From: Anaeramoeba flamelloides
Lineage: Eukaryota; Metamonada; Anaeramoebidae
Length of the DNA: 64,000 nucleotides
Assembly: GCA_027625915.1 (NCBI GenBank)
Contig: JANTQA010000012.1
Coordinates: 10,812,501 to 10,876,500 of the forward strand
Reading direction: 5' to 3'
Positions within the stretch are counted from its first letter, which is position 1. Each line of letters opens with the position of its first letter. The notes under the pieces are model-generated. The model ran no database searches. It was not told the origin of the DNA and worked only from the letters and a program-made list of their open reading frames with translations. Made by a program: the position numbers and the translations under genes. Shown piece by piece: positions 12,675-22,910 of this stretch.

Positions 12675-12829
12675 AATTTCTTTATTCAACTCAGAATTTG
12701 TATCAATTTTTTTCTTTTTCTTTACGAAAAAAAATCTAAGAAAAACAACTAAACCCAATTAATTTCAAAAAAATCCAATAATTATTTCAAACTTTTAGAA
12801 TAATATAACCATTTGTGAAAAAAAAATAA

Positions 12830-13270
12830 ACAGGAAAAAAAGTTTAACGATGTTTTTAATTGGGAACCTTAATAGAGTCTTTGAAAAAATGAAAAGTAAG
12901 ATCAATTAATAAAAGAAAAACTAAATAATTAAAGACCAAATGGAGTATGCGGTACAATAACAGTTTTTTTTTTTAATCCGATTTTTTGGTCTGGGTTTTT
13001 CTTTTGATTGATATATCATTAAAAATTTATTGAAAAAATTTACTATTTTTGAGATCTCCAAAATCGATTGATCAGATTTCCATAATCAAGGAGATTTAAA
13101 TTGTTTTTGTTGATTTGATTGAAAATAATATAATGAGTTATTCTTTGAAGTTAATTTGTTGCTTCTATTTTTAATTGATTTTACTTTTCTTTTTCAGTCA
13201 TGTCCCCAATTAAAAATCATGTTGAACTTTTTTCCCTATTTCACTTTTTTTCGCCCGAGGAGTAATTTCT
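12830..13270. repeat. Interspersed repeat R4, copy in intron 2 of RGS A
   Basis: About 400 bp shared with 26180-26610 (copy B) and with an unlinked third copy at 29165-29575. Landmarks are AACAATAACAGTTTTT or its variants, TTGATTTGATTGAAAATA, GATTTTACTTTTC and GTGTTGAACTTTTTTCCC. No conserved reading frame is visible. Confidence 0.65.
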
Positions 13271-13702
13271 TTATTCAACTGAGAATTTTTATCAATTTTT
13301 TTCTAAATAAAAAAAATATTTGTAAAACAACCAAACATTAAATCAAAAAATCTTCACAAAATAAATTTTTGTAAAAATGTAAAATTTAAATTAAAACCTA
13401 AAGAAATACTTTTTAATTTGATTATTTTTAATTAGTAATTAAGAACCCAATCTTGATGATTTCTGTGTTTTAGTAATGACCCAAAGATTAAAAATATCAA
13501 GTTTTGTTATTATTTTACAAATTTTTGTTACTTTCAAACATAGAAAACTATTTCAAATTATTAATTATATTAAAAAAAATATAGAAATATTCACAAAAAA
13601 CTAATTTGAATAATAAAAGTTGGTTATTTTAACTCTGATTAATGGAAAAGAAATATCACAAAATCTATTAAATTTTAAGACATTTAATAAATTATTGTAT
13701 AA

Positions 13703-14381
13703 TATTGAAAAAAATACCCGGGCATGAAAATAATCCATGAAAGGGTTTTTAATTGTTAAGATCAGGGAAATTATCACAGTCAGTTCCACTTTTAAAACAC
13801 AAACTTTCAACGAAATTTAAGAAACAAAAAAATCTCAAATTAAGGCACAAAATTTGTAATTTTTTTTTTGACAAATTATTTTGCTAGAATCTGAATTTTG
13901 TGCCTTAATTTGAGATTTTTATTGTTCCTTAATTTTCATTGAAAGTTTGTGTTTTAAAAGTGGAACTGGCAGTATGTAATTTCTTTTATTTTAAATCAAA
14001 TCCTGTTTTTTAAGAATCTAACTTTTGAAAATTATAACCTGTCCACTTATTAGAATGAATTACTAATTAAATTAGACTTGTTCAAAACAATATTCAATCA
14101 AAAAACCAAGAATAAAAATATCATTTTCCAAATTCTAGAAAACCTCTAATAAAACTCAATTGTTTTTCAGAATAAGTAGATCTACTTTTGGTTATCAAAA
14201 AATGAAATGAGTATTATATAGACACCTACTCTTTAGTGAACTTTATGTTAGTTTTATTACTGGGTGTTGGTAAAAAATTTGTTGAGTTAGATAGATAAAA
14301 TTAAACATTACAATTTTCCTAATATTTACAATTTAGAATACTTTCATGGATTATTTTCATGTCAGGGTATTTTTTTCAATA
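13703..14381. mobile_element. TIR element, CATGAAAATAATCC family, with a nested MITE
   Basis: Inverted ends contain TATTGAAAAAAATACCC followed by a few bases and CATGAAAATAATCC, mirrored at about 14341-14381. A second member in opposite orientation is at 61089-61571. The 198-bp CAGTCAGTTCC MITE (13777-13972) lies inside and is missing from the 61 kb member. Exact outer ends are uncertain because of the A runs. There is no coding frame. Confidence 0.72.
13777..13972. mobile_element. MITE, CAGTCAGTTCC family, nested in another element
   Basis: Ends CAGTCAGTTCCACTTTTAAA and the inverted form ending GGAACTGGCAG. The right flank is TA and the left flank CA, so one target base may have mutated. 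The body is nearly the same as 17169-17366. Confidence 0.85.
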
Positions 14382-15001
14382 CTTTGAATAAAATTTCTGA
14401 TCAATTTTTTCTTACTGGTATTTGAAATCTAAATAGGAATAATTTTCACTTCATTTTCATTTTTCTTTTTCAAACAGAACCCGTATAACGATAACCCACT
14501 AATTCTTTGAGAACTAAATTTATAAAAGAAAAATATGAAAAGGAAGTGAAATATTCTTTCCCATTTATAATTCAAACACCAGTATTTTCAATTAAATAAA
14601 TTATTTTTTTTTCTTGTTTTTCCCCAATAAGATTAGAAGTTTCAATATTAATTGTCCATACAAGCTATCACAAATTAAGAAAAGCAAGAATTTCAGAAAA
14701 ATAAAAATGTTTTTCAAATTTTTCTTTTTTATTTCTCAAACGAAAAAATGTTACAAAAAAGATTCAAAACTTTTTACTGGAAAATGAAACAATAAAAAAG
14801 AATTCCTTTTAAAAATGATAATTCCTTTCTCTAAAGTTGATAAAGGGTTTTTTTGATTGGGTTTAATTGGAACATTGAGAAAATAAGTGATATAGTAGCT
14901 TTGGAAAATAAAATAAATAAAGAATTACAAAAGAAAAAATCTAAAAAGAAAGAAAACAAATAAATCAAATAAAAAAATTCAAGAGAAATCAATTGTCAAA
15001 C

Positions 15002-15198
15002 CTATTCAACCGAAACAAATAATAAAATCTAAATGATCTTAAATAATAGAAAACCAAAAAAGTGTTTTGTACCACTATTATACTGTAGAAATATATAGTG
15101 CAAGGAACCTTCATTCCAGGGGTTCCTATAAAACAAAACACAATTGTGTTGAACACGTGAAGAATTAAATTACAATAAGCCCATGATTGTGATCTTGA
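15002..15198 (-). CDS. Seven-pass RGS receptor, copy A, exon 2 (TM2-TM3)
   Basis: 197 bases, open throughout and flanked by CTTAG acceptor (15199-15203) and GTTTGA donor (15001 downward). It encodes 65 residues plus two bases of an Arg codon. It begins SRSQSWAYCNLILHVFN and ends YYLRSFRFYYLFRLN. Two hydrophobic stretches, about residues 6-24 and 34-53 of the exon, fit TM2 and TM3, with basic LRSFRF after TM3 as in seven-pass RGS proteins. The join to exon 1 gives IQPIK-SRSQSW and to exon 3 gives FRLN-R-EKLESAKRLY. Copy B preserves the frame and both splice sites at 26966-27162. A promoter-proximal unrelated exon is the alternative, but phase and order favour one gene. Confidence 0.78.
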
Positions 15199-15294
15199 CT
15201 AAGGGTTATTTGAAAATGACAAATAAGAAAATGGAAGGTTTGTTGAATAAAAAACAAAATAAAAACAAAAATTCTAAAAAGGATCAACACAAAC

Positions 15295-15393
15295 TTTAAT
15301 AGGTTGAATTTTTCTGCGTTTAATAAATAAAAATACAGGTACTGCTATCAGTAAATCAAAAATTGGAACTAAAACCCAATAAATATCAAACAT
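15295..15393 (-). CDS. Seven-pass RGS receptor, copy A, exon 1 (start codon, TM1)
   Basis: 33 codons from the ATG at 15393. It begins MFDIYWVLVPIFDLLIAVP, a first membrane helix, and closes with KRRKIQPIK, a basic loop typical after TM1 of this receptor type. A GTTTGT donor follows at 15294. Unspliced, the frame would add only six codons before a stop. Intron 1 (15199-15294) is 96 bp. In copy B the same exon (27261-27359) has three amino-acid changes and the same donor. Upstream bases are A/T-rich with no further in-frame start that I favour. Confidence 0.75.
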
Positions 15394-15785
15394 TAAAAAG
15401 TGTTCGAATAGAAAAAAAATGATTGACATTTCCCTTCACATTGCCTCAAAATTAACACCAATAAGGCCAATTTTTTTGGAAAAAAAGAACCATTTTTTTA
15501 AGGGTCGAGTTTGGGATCTACAGAATCAAATTCCAAAATGTGTTAATTACGAGTTTTCGAAAATTGCAAAATAAAAGTTATTCCTTGTTAAAAGGCGAAT
15601 GAAAGGCAACAAAATTCGGGAAAAGCTTTTTCAAATAGAGACTAAAAATTACAACCTTTTGAAGTAAGACCAATTTAGTTAAAAGAAACATCGTATGAAA
15701 ATCAAGTCGAAATGTTTGACCATTTACTTTTTAAATGATCACTCTTAGAATTTAATTGAAGGTATACTTTTAAACCCAAAAATCG

Positions 15786-16131
15786 ATAACCTGGCGAATG
15801 GGGTGAAACAGTTGGATTTTAATCAAATGTACTGTTGGTAAAATATTCAATTTTTTCTGTTTTAACATTTGTAAAAAATTAAGGAATTGACAAATTTATT
15901 CGGCCTAAATAGATTCTTTTTCAGACTTCTGCGAATTGTAATAAAAAGTTCTTCTTAGAGAATTTTTTAATATTCAGTTTTCTTTTTAGAAGTGAAATTT
16001 ATTAGTAAAAAAATAAACTAACCCAACAGAAAACATTTTTACTTCAAAATATCAAATAACAAGAAATTAATTCCAAACTCATTCATTAGACACGTCTGAA
16101 AGGGAAATTTAATTTTAACTTTTGGTATATA
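15786..16131. other. A/T-rich intergenic DNA with no feature recognised
   Basis: This is DNA just beyond the end of the segmental duplication. No gene or repeat is recognised. Confidence 0.4.
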
Positions 16132-16603
16132 CAGTGATCAAAATAATGCGTGCACAATAACTCTATCCGTGTTTCAAAATATTATCCGTGATTTTTTTTA
16201 TTCTTGACCCAAGACAACATCCAATCTACTACCAAATAGTATACCTGAGCCCAAATCAATTTTGAAACGTCTGGTTATTTTCAGTAAAATTTAAATTATT
16301 AATGCAAAGAGTTGAAAATTTTCGATAATATTCTCAATTTTTTTGAAATTTTTTGTTTTTTTTATTATTAAAATTTTCTAAAAAATTTACTCTATTTTTT
16401 AAGAAAAATTTTCCAATTTGATCCTTTATTTTTAGAATTTCTTTTTAAATATAGAACTTTAAGAAACCAATACCATGTTTTTTTAGGGTTTATTATACAG
16501 TTTCTTTGATTGGTTAATGTAGGGGTCTTTCTATAACAAAAGAACACGCTTTTTATTTTGAAGCACGCTTTATATTTTTTTGCACGCTTTATTTTGACTA
16601 CAG
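16132..16603. mobile_element. MITE, CAGTGATCAAAATAATGCGT family, copy 1
   Basis: The left end is CAGTGATCAAAATAATGCGT and the right end GCACGCTTTATTTTGACTACAG, which is its imperfect inverse. TA flanks both sides (16130-16131 and 16604-16605). The 472 bp body matches 33970-34450 and 41927-42398, including TTTAAGAAACCAATA and ATCCAATCTACT. No gene is encoded. Ends and target fit Tc1/mariner. Confidence 0.88.
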
Positions 16604-17168
16604 TACTTGTGTATATTTTTTTGAAGAAGATTTTCGAAGAAAAAACCATAAAAGGACAATCTAAAAAAAGGCCATTTTGGGGATACCGTTGGTTAAAACA
16701 TCATAGTTTTAGACTCTTTATCTTTTTCAATTAACCAGAAACCTAAACTGCAAAAATTTTTCAGAATTTTTTTGCACTTTTTAGAAGGTAAAAACATTTT
16801 TTGAATTTTTAAATTCTTTTGTCATTTTTTCAGCGCATCTAATTTTTGGCAACCCCAAAAAAATGAAAAATAAATTGTTTTTTCTTTTCAAAGCCAAATT
16901 GACGATATTTGATTTTATCATTTCCAACAAAAGGGTGTTTTTTTTTAGAAAAGAACACATAAAAAATTGTTTTAGAAAAAAAATCAAAAAAATTAAATAA
17001 AAAAAAACGAAAAGAAAATAAGTAAAAAGAAAAAAGAAAGAAAAGTTTATTTATTAAAAAAAAGGAAAAGAACCCCCTGTAAGATTTTTTAACTAGATTA
17101 GAGAATAGTATTAGGGTGAAAACCAAGTATTTTTTCTAATTTTAATAATAAATGTATCTTCCGTTCTA
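16604..17168. other. A/T-rich intergenic DNA with no feature recognised
   Basis: Short minus-strand frames rich in Phe and Lys are composition artefacts. Confidence 0.4.
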
Positions 17169-17366
17169 CAGTCAGTTCCACTTTTAAGGCACAAACTTGC
17201 TACGAAATTTAAGGCACAAAAAAAAATCTCAAATTAAGTCACAAAATTCAGATTCTAGTAAAATAAATGTAAAAAAATAAATTACAAAATTTGTGCCTTA
17301 ATTTGAGATTTTTATTGTGCCTTAACTTTCCTTTGAAAGTTTGTGCCTTAAAAGTGGAACTGACTG
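17169..17366. mobile_element. MITE, CAGTCAGTTCC family, best-preserved copy
   Basis: 198 bp with long inverted ends starting CAGTCAGTTCCACTTTTAAG, flanked by TA at 17167-17168 and 17367-17368. Almost the whole element can fold back on itself. No coding frame. Confidence 0.92.
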
Positions 17367-17814
17367 TAAGAATATTGTAAGTTCAGTTTTTTGGAGGTAT
17401 GTGCAAGTTATGAGTGGAATATAATGTAGAGTCTTGTGAGTTTTTTCTGGACTTTTTTTGTTGTGGATCATTTGATTTTTTGTTTTGTAATTTTTTGGGA
17501 ATTTTGGGTTCCAGTTTTGAAAACTTTCTAACACAGTGTTCTGCTGCGGTTCTTTGAAATTGTTTGTTGGCTATTGGTTTGGGGATTTAATGTAGCATCT
17601 TGTATATTTCTTTTTATTCCATTAAAAGTTAATAAAAATAAGAAAAAAATAAAAAAATAAAAAAAATAAAAAAAATCCTCTTCACAAATGAGAAAAACAA
17701 ATAATCAAAATGAATGGCAAATAAAAAACAAATCACTTCTAACTTTTCCCCTTTTATTTTTAAATTATTTTTAAAATGACAAAGAAAAATTTGCATTTCG
17801 ATAAATTTAATGTA

Positions 17815-17910
17815 CACAACCCAACCATGATCGTTCTAATTGAAGTATAGTCTTAAAATCAATTTTTAGCTCTGAAAAATGAAAGTTAGAACGATCATGG
17901 TTGGGTTGTG
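17815..17910. repeat. Perfect 25-bp inverted repeat with 46-bp loop
   Basis: The arms 17815-17839 and 17886-17910 are exact complements, each containing CAACCATGATCGTTCTAA or its inverse. Their complexity is far above the surroundings. It may be a very small MITE or the stem of a hairpin RNA. No second copy was seen in the window and the flanks show no clear target duplication. Confidence 0.85.
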
Positions 17911-18267
17911 GTTTTCAGTCATAAGTTTGCTAATAAGAAACTAATCTATCAATATTACCAATTCCTAAATTTTTGAAATTTGATCTTTCTTCTGGTTAAC
18001 AAGACATAAAGAACACACTTCGCTCATGTTTTAATCCATATGAAGCCAATCGTGGTCTTTTTTTAGATAATCCTTAAAAAATGGAAAAAAAAGTTTGCGA
18101 CTTTTACCTTAATTTTTTTCGATTTTCTTTTTTAAGAGATCAATAAACCCTTCTCTTTTCCTTTCAGAAACTTTTGCGTAAAATCACTTATTTCATGATT
18201 ATTAATCAATGTAAATAAACTTTGGAACAGTCAAATTATCCCAACATTTTTTTTCTAATATCAAATA

Positions 18268-19505
18268 AACTAAAATTCAAAAATTTCCACACATCTAAAA
18301 CGTTCCTAACAATCACAATAATATAATTTCGTTCAAAATGCAAATGATTTTGATTTTTGTAAAAAATGAAAATTCATTTTTTAATCTTTAGGTTTTTCTT
18401 TTCATTTCATTTTTTGAATTACCTAACTTGTTTTGTTAGATCATTTTTCTTTTGAACAATTGATATTATGTTAAAGTTGAGTTGTTCCAAATAGAAGAAC
18501 TCAAATAAAATTAGTTGGTAGTATCTAACCATTTGATCGATCAATAATTCCTAATAGAATTTTTACAAATTTACTAATGTATTTTTTTGTTTTGCTCTCT
18601 TCAAATTTTTTAACACACCCCAAGACAAGGAAATTTTTTTCAAAAAAAAATCTCTAAATTTTGTATTTTTGAAATACACTCATATAATAAACATTATTAT
18701 ACATAACAATTTTCAATGAGGTTTACAACTTTAATAGATATTAATAGGAATTGAAAAAAAATGAAATTTTTCAGTAATATTTTTGTCATATTAAATTGTA
18801 AAATTTTTGAATTTTTTAATTGACTTAATAGAGAGATAATTTTCAAGTATTTTTTAATAGTCTAAAAAGAAATATATTTTTCAATTTAAAAATAGCACAA
18901 AATATTTCAATAAAAAGATATTGCTAAATTTAATTGAAAATCTGATTTTTTTATCTGTTTTTTGAATATTTTTTATCATTTTATTTTTTTCCATGTTTGA
19001 GTTTTTATATACATTCCCGATTCTTTTCTGCAAATTGCTTTAACATTTATTATTTTTTCATACTTAATTTTTAATCAAAAATTAATTCATTTCAACTTTT
19101 TTCATTAAAAAAATACCCCAAAATAGGTGTTTTTTTCAAAAGTTGGGAATTTTTTAAAAATTGGAGTATAAAGATTTTCATGAGTTTAATAGCTATCCTT
19201 TTTTTATTACATAAAATTATGATAACTTTGAAAAAATAATTTATATAAGATCAGTAATTGAAATCCAATGTATGCTTTTGGCTAACTTTAATTTTTGTTG
19301 TTTAAATTTTCCTTGTAGTACCATGTTTTATTTGTATTGATAATTATTTATTGATTGTTTTATGGGTATTATAATTTATAAAAAAAATGTTAACATTGCA
19401 ATTAGTGAATGGCTCTAATTTGGTAAATCTTCTTGAATTGATTAAAAGAGTTTTTTTTTTTTCACAAATCGAATTTTAGTATGTTAAAAATTTTGAATTG
19501 GGGTT
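18268..19505. mobile_element. TA-flanked element, AACCCCAATTCAAAA family, long copy
   Basis: Ends AACTAAAATTCAAAAATTTC and, inverted, AACCCCAATTCAAAATTTTT are flanked by TA (18266-18267 and 19506-19507). The first 350 bp and last 230 bp match the 532-bp element at 23632-24163. The middle 700 bp (about 18615-19330) is present only here. The shorter copy is therefore either an internal deletion, or this one has gained DNA. No gene is encoded. Confidence 0.75.
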
Positions 19506-20109
19506 TATTTTTGATAAATGGCCTTTGGAGATTAAAAAAAAAAAAAGAAGTCGAATAATAAACAACAAAGAACCGTTGATTCCACCCCCCCCATTACAAC
19601 TGGGGCCATTTAACTAGAAAATAGTTTACTTGGGTTATCAAACAATTGAATGGGTATTCTATAAACATTCCACTTCAATGAAATTCAGGTAGGTTTATTA
19701 TGGAGTTCAAAAAAAAATTGGTTAATTAAAAAAAGTATTTGATTTTAAATAAAAGAAATAATTAAAAAATTATACATAAATTTTACTTATATTAAAAATT
19801 AAAAAATATATAAGGATTATTTTAAAGTTAGGTATTTTTTTTTCCATTACTCTAATACTAATAATTAAAATGAAAATTGCTAAGATATTAAATCAAAATT
19901 ATAATCTTTACTCAGGAAGAGATTTTGTAATATTTTTAAGTTTTTGTATTTTTTCAAAAGAGAATGAAACATTTTTTTTCATATATATCAAAAAATTCAA
20001 AAAATTTAAAAACTTATATTAAAAAAGGCAACTTTCACAATATTGAAAAGATAAAAATTAACAAAAGTATATTTCTTGATAAATTAAATTATTTTTAATA
20101 TTTCTAGTA

Positions 20110-20307
20110 CAGTCAGTTTCACTTTTAAGGCACAAACTTTCAACGAAATTTAAGGCACAAAAAAAATCTCAAATTAAGGCACAAATTTTGGATTTTTTTT
20201 TTTTACAATTTATTTTTACTAGAATTTGAATTTTGTGCTTTAATTTGAGATTTTTATTGTGCCTTAAATTTCGTTGAAAGTTTGTGCCTTAAAAGTGAAA
20301 CTGACTG
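20110..20307. mobile_element. MITE, CAGTCAGTTTC variant
   Basis: Ends CAGTCAGTTTCACTTTTAAG and its inverse, with TA on both sides. The insert is absent from repeat copy 1900-2765, near 2265-2280. Confidence 0.88.
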
Positions 20308-20419
20308 TATTTTTTTTACAATTTATTTTACTAGAATTTAAATTTTGTGCCTTAATTTGAGATTTTTTTTGTGCCTTAAATTTCGTTGAAAGTTTGTGCC
20401 TTAAAAGTGAAACTGACTG
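20308..20419. mobile_element. Right-half tandem duplicate of the adjacent MITE
   Basis: This repeats the centre and right arm of the element just to its left, from the T run before ACAATTTATTTT through GTGAAACTGACTG, followed by TA. There is no left end, so it looks like a local duplication (slippage or repair) and not a second insertion. Confidence 0.8.
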
Positions 20420-20575
20420 TAGTATTTTCCAAAGTGGATAAATTTTTTTTTAACTACTTTCATTATTAAAACTTGTTTATTTTTAAAAGTTTGCCCTATT
20501 TGTGTTACTTTTTTTCATTATTTTTTTTTAAATTTTCATAAAACAATGAAAGATCAAATAAAAAAATTTTTAATA

Positions 20576-20752
20576 CAGTCAGTTTCAAATTTAAGGCACA
20601 AAAAAAAATTTCAAATTAAGACACAAAATTTGGAATTATTAATTTTTGCAAATTATTTTACTAGAATCCAAAATTTTGTGCCTTAATTTGAGATTTTTTT
20701 TTTGTGCCTTAATTTTCGATGAAAGTTTGTGTCTTCAAAGTGAAACTGACAG
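20576..20752. mobile_element. MITE, CAGTCAGTTTC variant, second copy in R1
   Basis: Starts CAGTCAGTTTCAAATTTAAG and ends with the inverse GTGAAACTGACAG. TA flanks both sides (20574-20575 and 20753-20754). The left copy of R1 is uninterrupted near 2425-2435. Confidence 0.88.
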
Positions 20753-20998
20753 TAATTAAAGTTAAAATTATTTTCAAACTTTCAATTTTGGAAAAGCTTT
20801 AATTTCAAAAAATTTCCACACTTTTTTAAAAATTCGAAAAAGGAAAAAAGTTTGAAAAGGTGGCACATGTTTGTAAAATCATAGTAAATACCGTTTAAAA
20901 TATCTTAGTGAATATAAAACAAGTATTACCTAAAATAAAATATATTAATTTATCAATTTTTGATTCAATTATTATTAAAAAAGTATTAATTTTTTTTT

Positions 20999-21374
20999 TT
21001 TTTTTTTTCCATTAAAGAGTGGGTACTAAAAGTACACCTGTTTGCCCGAATCCCTAATTTGAATTAGAGATATTGTTGAACCAAGTGAGAGCTGGTCATT
21101 TCTCCCAAAAATCAGATCCGCTTCATAAATTGAGAGGGATTTTGTTCCAATTCCGTTCAGTTTTATAATAGTCAAAAAGATTCAATTCGTCCAAACGATT
21201 TCCTCAAAGAATTAGTGGTTCTAACAAGCATAAGCCCGATTTTTAATTAAAATTACACCGTGGTGGCTATTTGAGAAAATGGTAAACAATAAGAAATAAT
21301 GGCTAAGGGAATAGAACCCCGGCCTTCAGATTGTACACTGGCTTGTGTTGCCACTTGCCCATACCGGTTCTCTC
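20999..21374 (-). mobile_element. tRNA-derived SINE with 20-bp target duplication
   Basis: A Pol III promoter is visible on the minus strand: box A TGGGCAAGTGG at 21351-21361 and box B GGTTCTATTCC at 21308-21318, 32 bp apart. The 3' end has an A run (T run on the plus strand, about 20991-21008). The direct repeats AAAAAGTATTAATTTTTTTT at 20978-20998 and 21375-21394 are the target duplication. Repeat copy 1900-2765 lacks the insert. The body has markedly higher G+C than its surroundings. The head is too diverged to name the parent tRNA. Confidence 0.88.
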
Positions 21375-21534
21375 AAAAAGTATTAATTTTTTTTAAGAAA
21401 TAATTTCTCTTTTTCGGTAAACTATCAAATTATGATTTAACAAATTTAAAAATTATTAATTAAAATTAAATTATTTATTGTTCTTGATATTATAAAAATA
21501 TTTTTAATAAATTACACAAAAGAAATTAATTCAA

Positions 21535-22910
21535 TTAATCAAATTCTTGAGATGAACTTGATGAACTTGACGATTTGGATGAATCATTAGATATTTTACT
21601 TTGGTTTGAACGGTTATTTCTTGATGAATGTATACTGTCTATTTCGATATCTTCTTCTTTGTTGTAATGATTATCAGTATTTTTTTCATCGTCATCATTA
21701 GATTCATCATCTACAGCACCACCATCATTTTTAATGTTATAATTATTAGTCAATATTTGGTCTGGATTATGTTGACCAACTTTCATTATCATTTCAAAGT
21801 ATATCTTTGATTGAATAAACTGAGGATATGTATCAATATACATTAAATTCAGAATTGCCTCTAATGCCTCATCAAAAATATTACAAATATTTTCATCACT
21901 ATTCTGATCATCATGTTTATTTTTATTTGTAATATCTTGATTTTTTTTCTTCAAAGCCTTCATATTTTTTTTATTTAATATAGTTTGACATTTTTGTATA
22001 GTATTCTCACGAATTCCACTGGATAAATTAATCACCAAAGGCGAAGTTTCCATAATAAAAGTATTTAAAATTGAATTCATCATTTTAAAAATTTTTTTTG
22101 ATTTTTTTTTTTTTGCTTTTACAGGCATTTTGGAACGATTTTATTGTTCGATAGAATAAAATATTTTCAACAGAATAATTTTTCTTCGAAAATTGTATAA
22201 TATATTGCACTTTATCTTGATCTTCAATAATGTCAATGAACTTTTGATAAGTGTTTTTTGCTTGTTTGTCATTTGTTTCTTCCATTCTTCTTTTGGATGA
22301 TTCAAATTTATATGACAAATATAAAGGAAACCCAAAGATTAATAATATATGTAAAAAGGCCAAATACAACACTGGCCATCGATAATGATAATCAACCTTA
22401 TCTGACAATTTTGGTAACCAAACAGAAAAAATAAACGCAATTAATATTAATGCTGCGATAAATATTTCCCTTCTTAACTTTAAATTTTCTTTTATATTGC
22501 GGATTAAAAATGTTGAAAACAAAAAAATAAAGATATTCGTATAGACAATAGAGAGATGAAGGATTCTTCCCCACCCCGTTCCAACTGATGAACATACCTT
22601 TTGGTCTTTTAATTCACTTCCAAAATATAATATAATGAAAAGGATATTATAACATATAACTTGAATTATAAGAACTTTGATAATGAATTTTTCAGAAAGT
22701 CTTGATTTCTTTTGAAAAAAGTTTTTTTCAATTTCCTTCACTTTGACATCAATATTCAATGTATCCAAATAAAAATCAATGCCTTCATTTTCGGTTTGGT
22801 TTTCAGTTCCATTAATTGTTTTCATTTCTGTTATATTATTGGATTTTGAATCAGATTTGTATCCATTTGCCATTTCGATATAAAGCCTTTTTGCAGATTC
22901 TAATTTTTCT
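21535..22910 (-). pseudogene. Seven-pass RGS receptor, copy B, exon 3 (frameshifted)
   Basis: Near-identical to 6572-7967, with the acceptor at 22911-22912. Within the A-rich codons of the RGS domain (22092-22116) two homopolymers are each one base shorter than in copy A (8 and 13 against 9 and 14). This shifts the frame by two. The upstream part ends after KSKKKKIKKNF, and the downstream frame continues to the same C-terminal SSSSQEFD. Most amino-acid differences from copy A are non-conservative (for example WS to WP and MTT to IAA in the membrane region), which suggests relaxed constraint. Since the break is in homopolymers, an assembly error is possible. If real, any product would lack a complete RGS domain. 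Confidence 0.75.

Larger units (their letters stand above)
7968..15001 (-). other. Intron 2 of RGS copy A, 7.0 kb, transposon-filled
   Basis: Donor GTTTGA at 15001 and acceptor AG at 7968-7969 join phase-matched coding exons. The matching intron in copy B is 4.06 kb. Four or more transposons account for most of the excess. Apart from these and repeat R4 at 12830-13270, I see no further exon. The plus-strand frame at 9725-10042 is not preserved in copy B. Confidence 0.7.
6535..15785. repeat. Segmental duplication, copy A
   Basis: Colinear and in the same orientation as 21497-27755. It carries a complete three-exon RGS receptor gene on the minus strand. The copies are near-identical over the exons and much of intron 2. 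They differ mainly by insertions private to one copy: this copy has 8724-9657, 10048-10576, 11427-12674 and probably 13703-14381, and the other has 23632-24163 and 24694-24930. The region 12680-14590 is rearranged relative to copy B. Confidence 0.9.
19765..21480. repeat. Interspersed repeat R1, right copy, with three later insertions
   Basis: Colinear with 1900-2765 once the inserts at 20110-20419, 20576-20752 and 20999-21374 are removed. It ends just before segmental duplicate B. Confidence 0.7.

Noticed and set aside
13156-13341. 61-codon plus-strand frame
   Set aside because: Part of repeat R4 and its flank, not conserved as protein in the other copies.
15061-15130. Short G+C-rich stem (GGAACC...GGTTCC) first taken for a tRNA arm
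   Set aside because: It lies within coding exon 2 of the RGS receptor, and no box A/B or cloverleaf is present.
16839-17126. Phe-rich minus-strand frame of 95 codons
   Set aside because: Composition artefact of A/T runs, with no start context, homologue or conservation.
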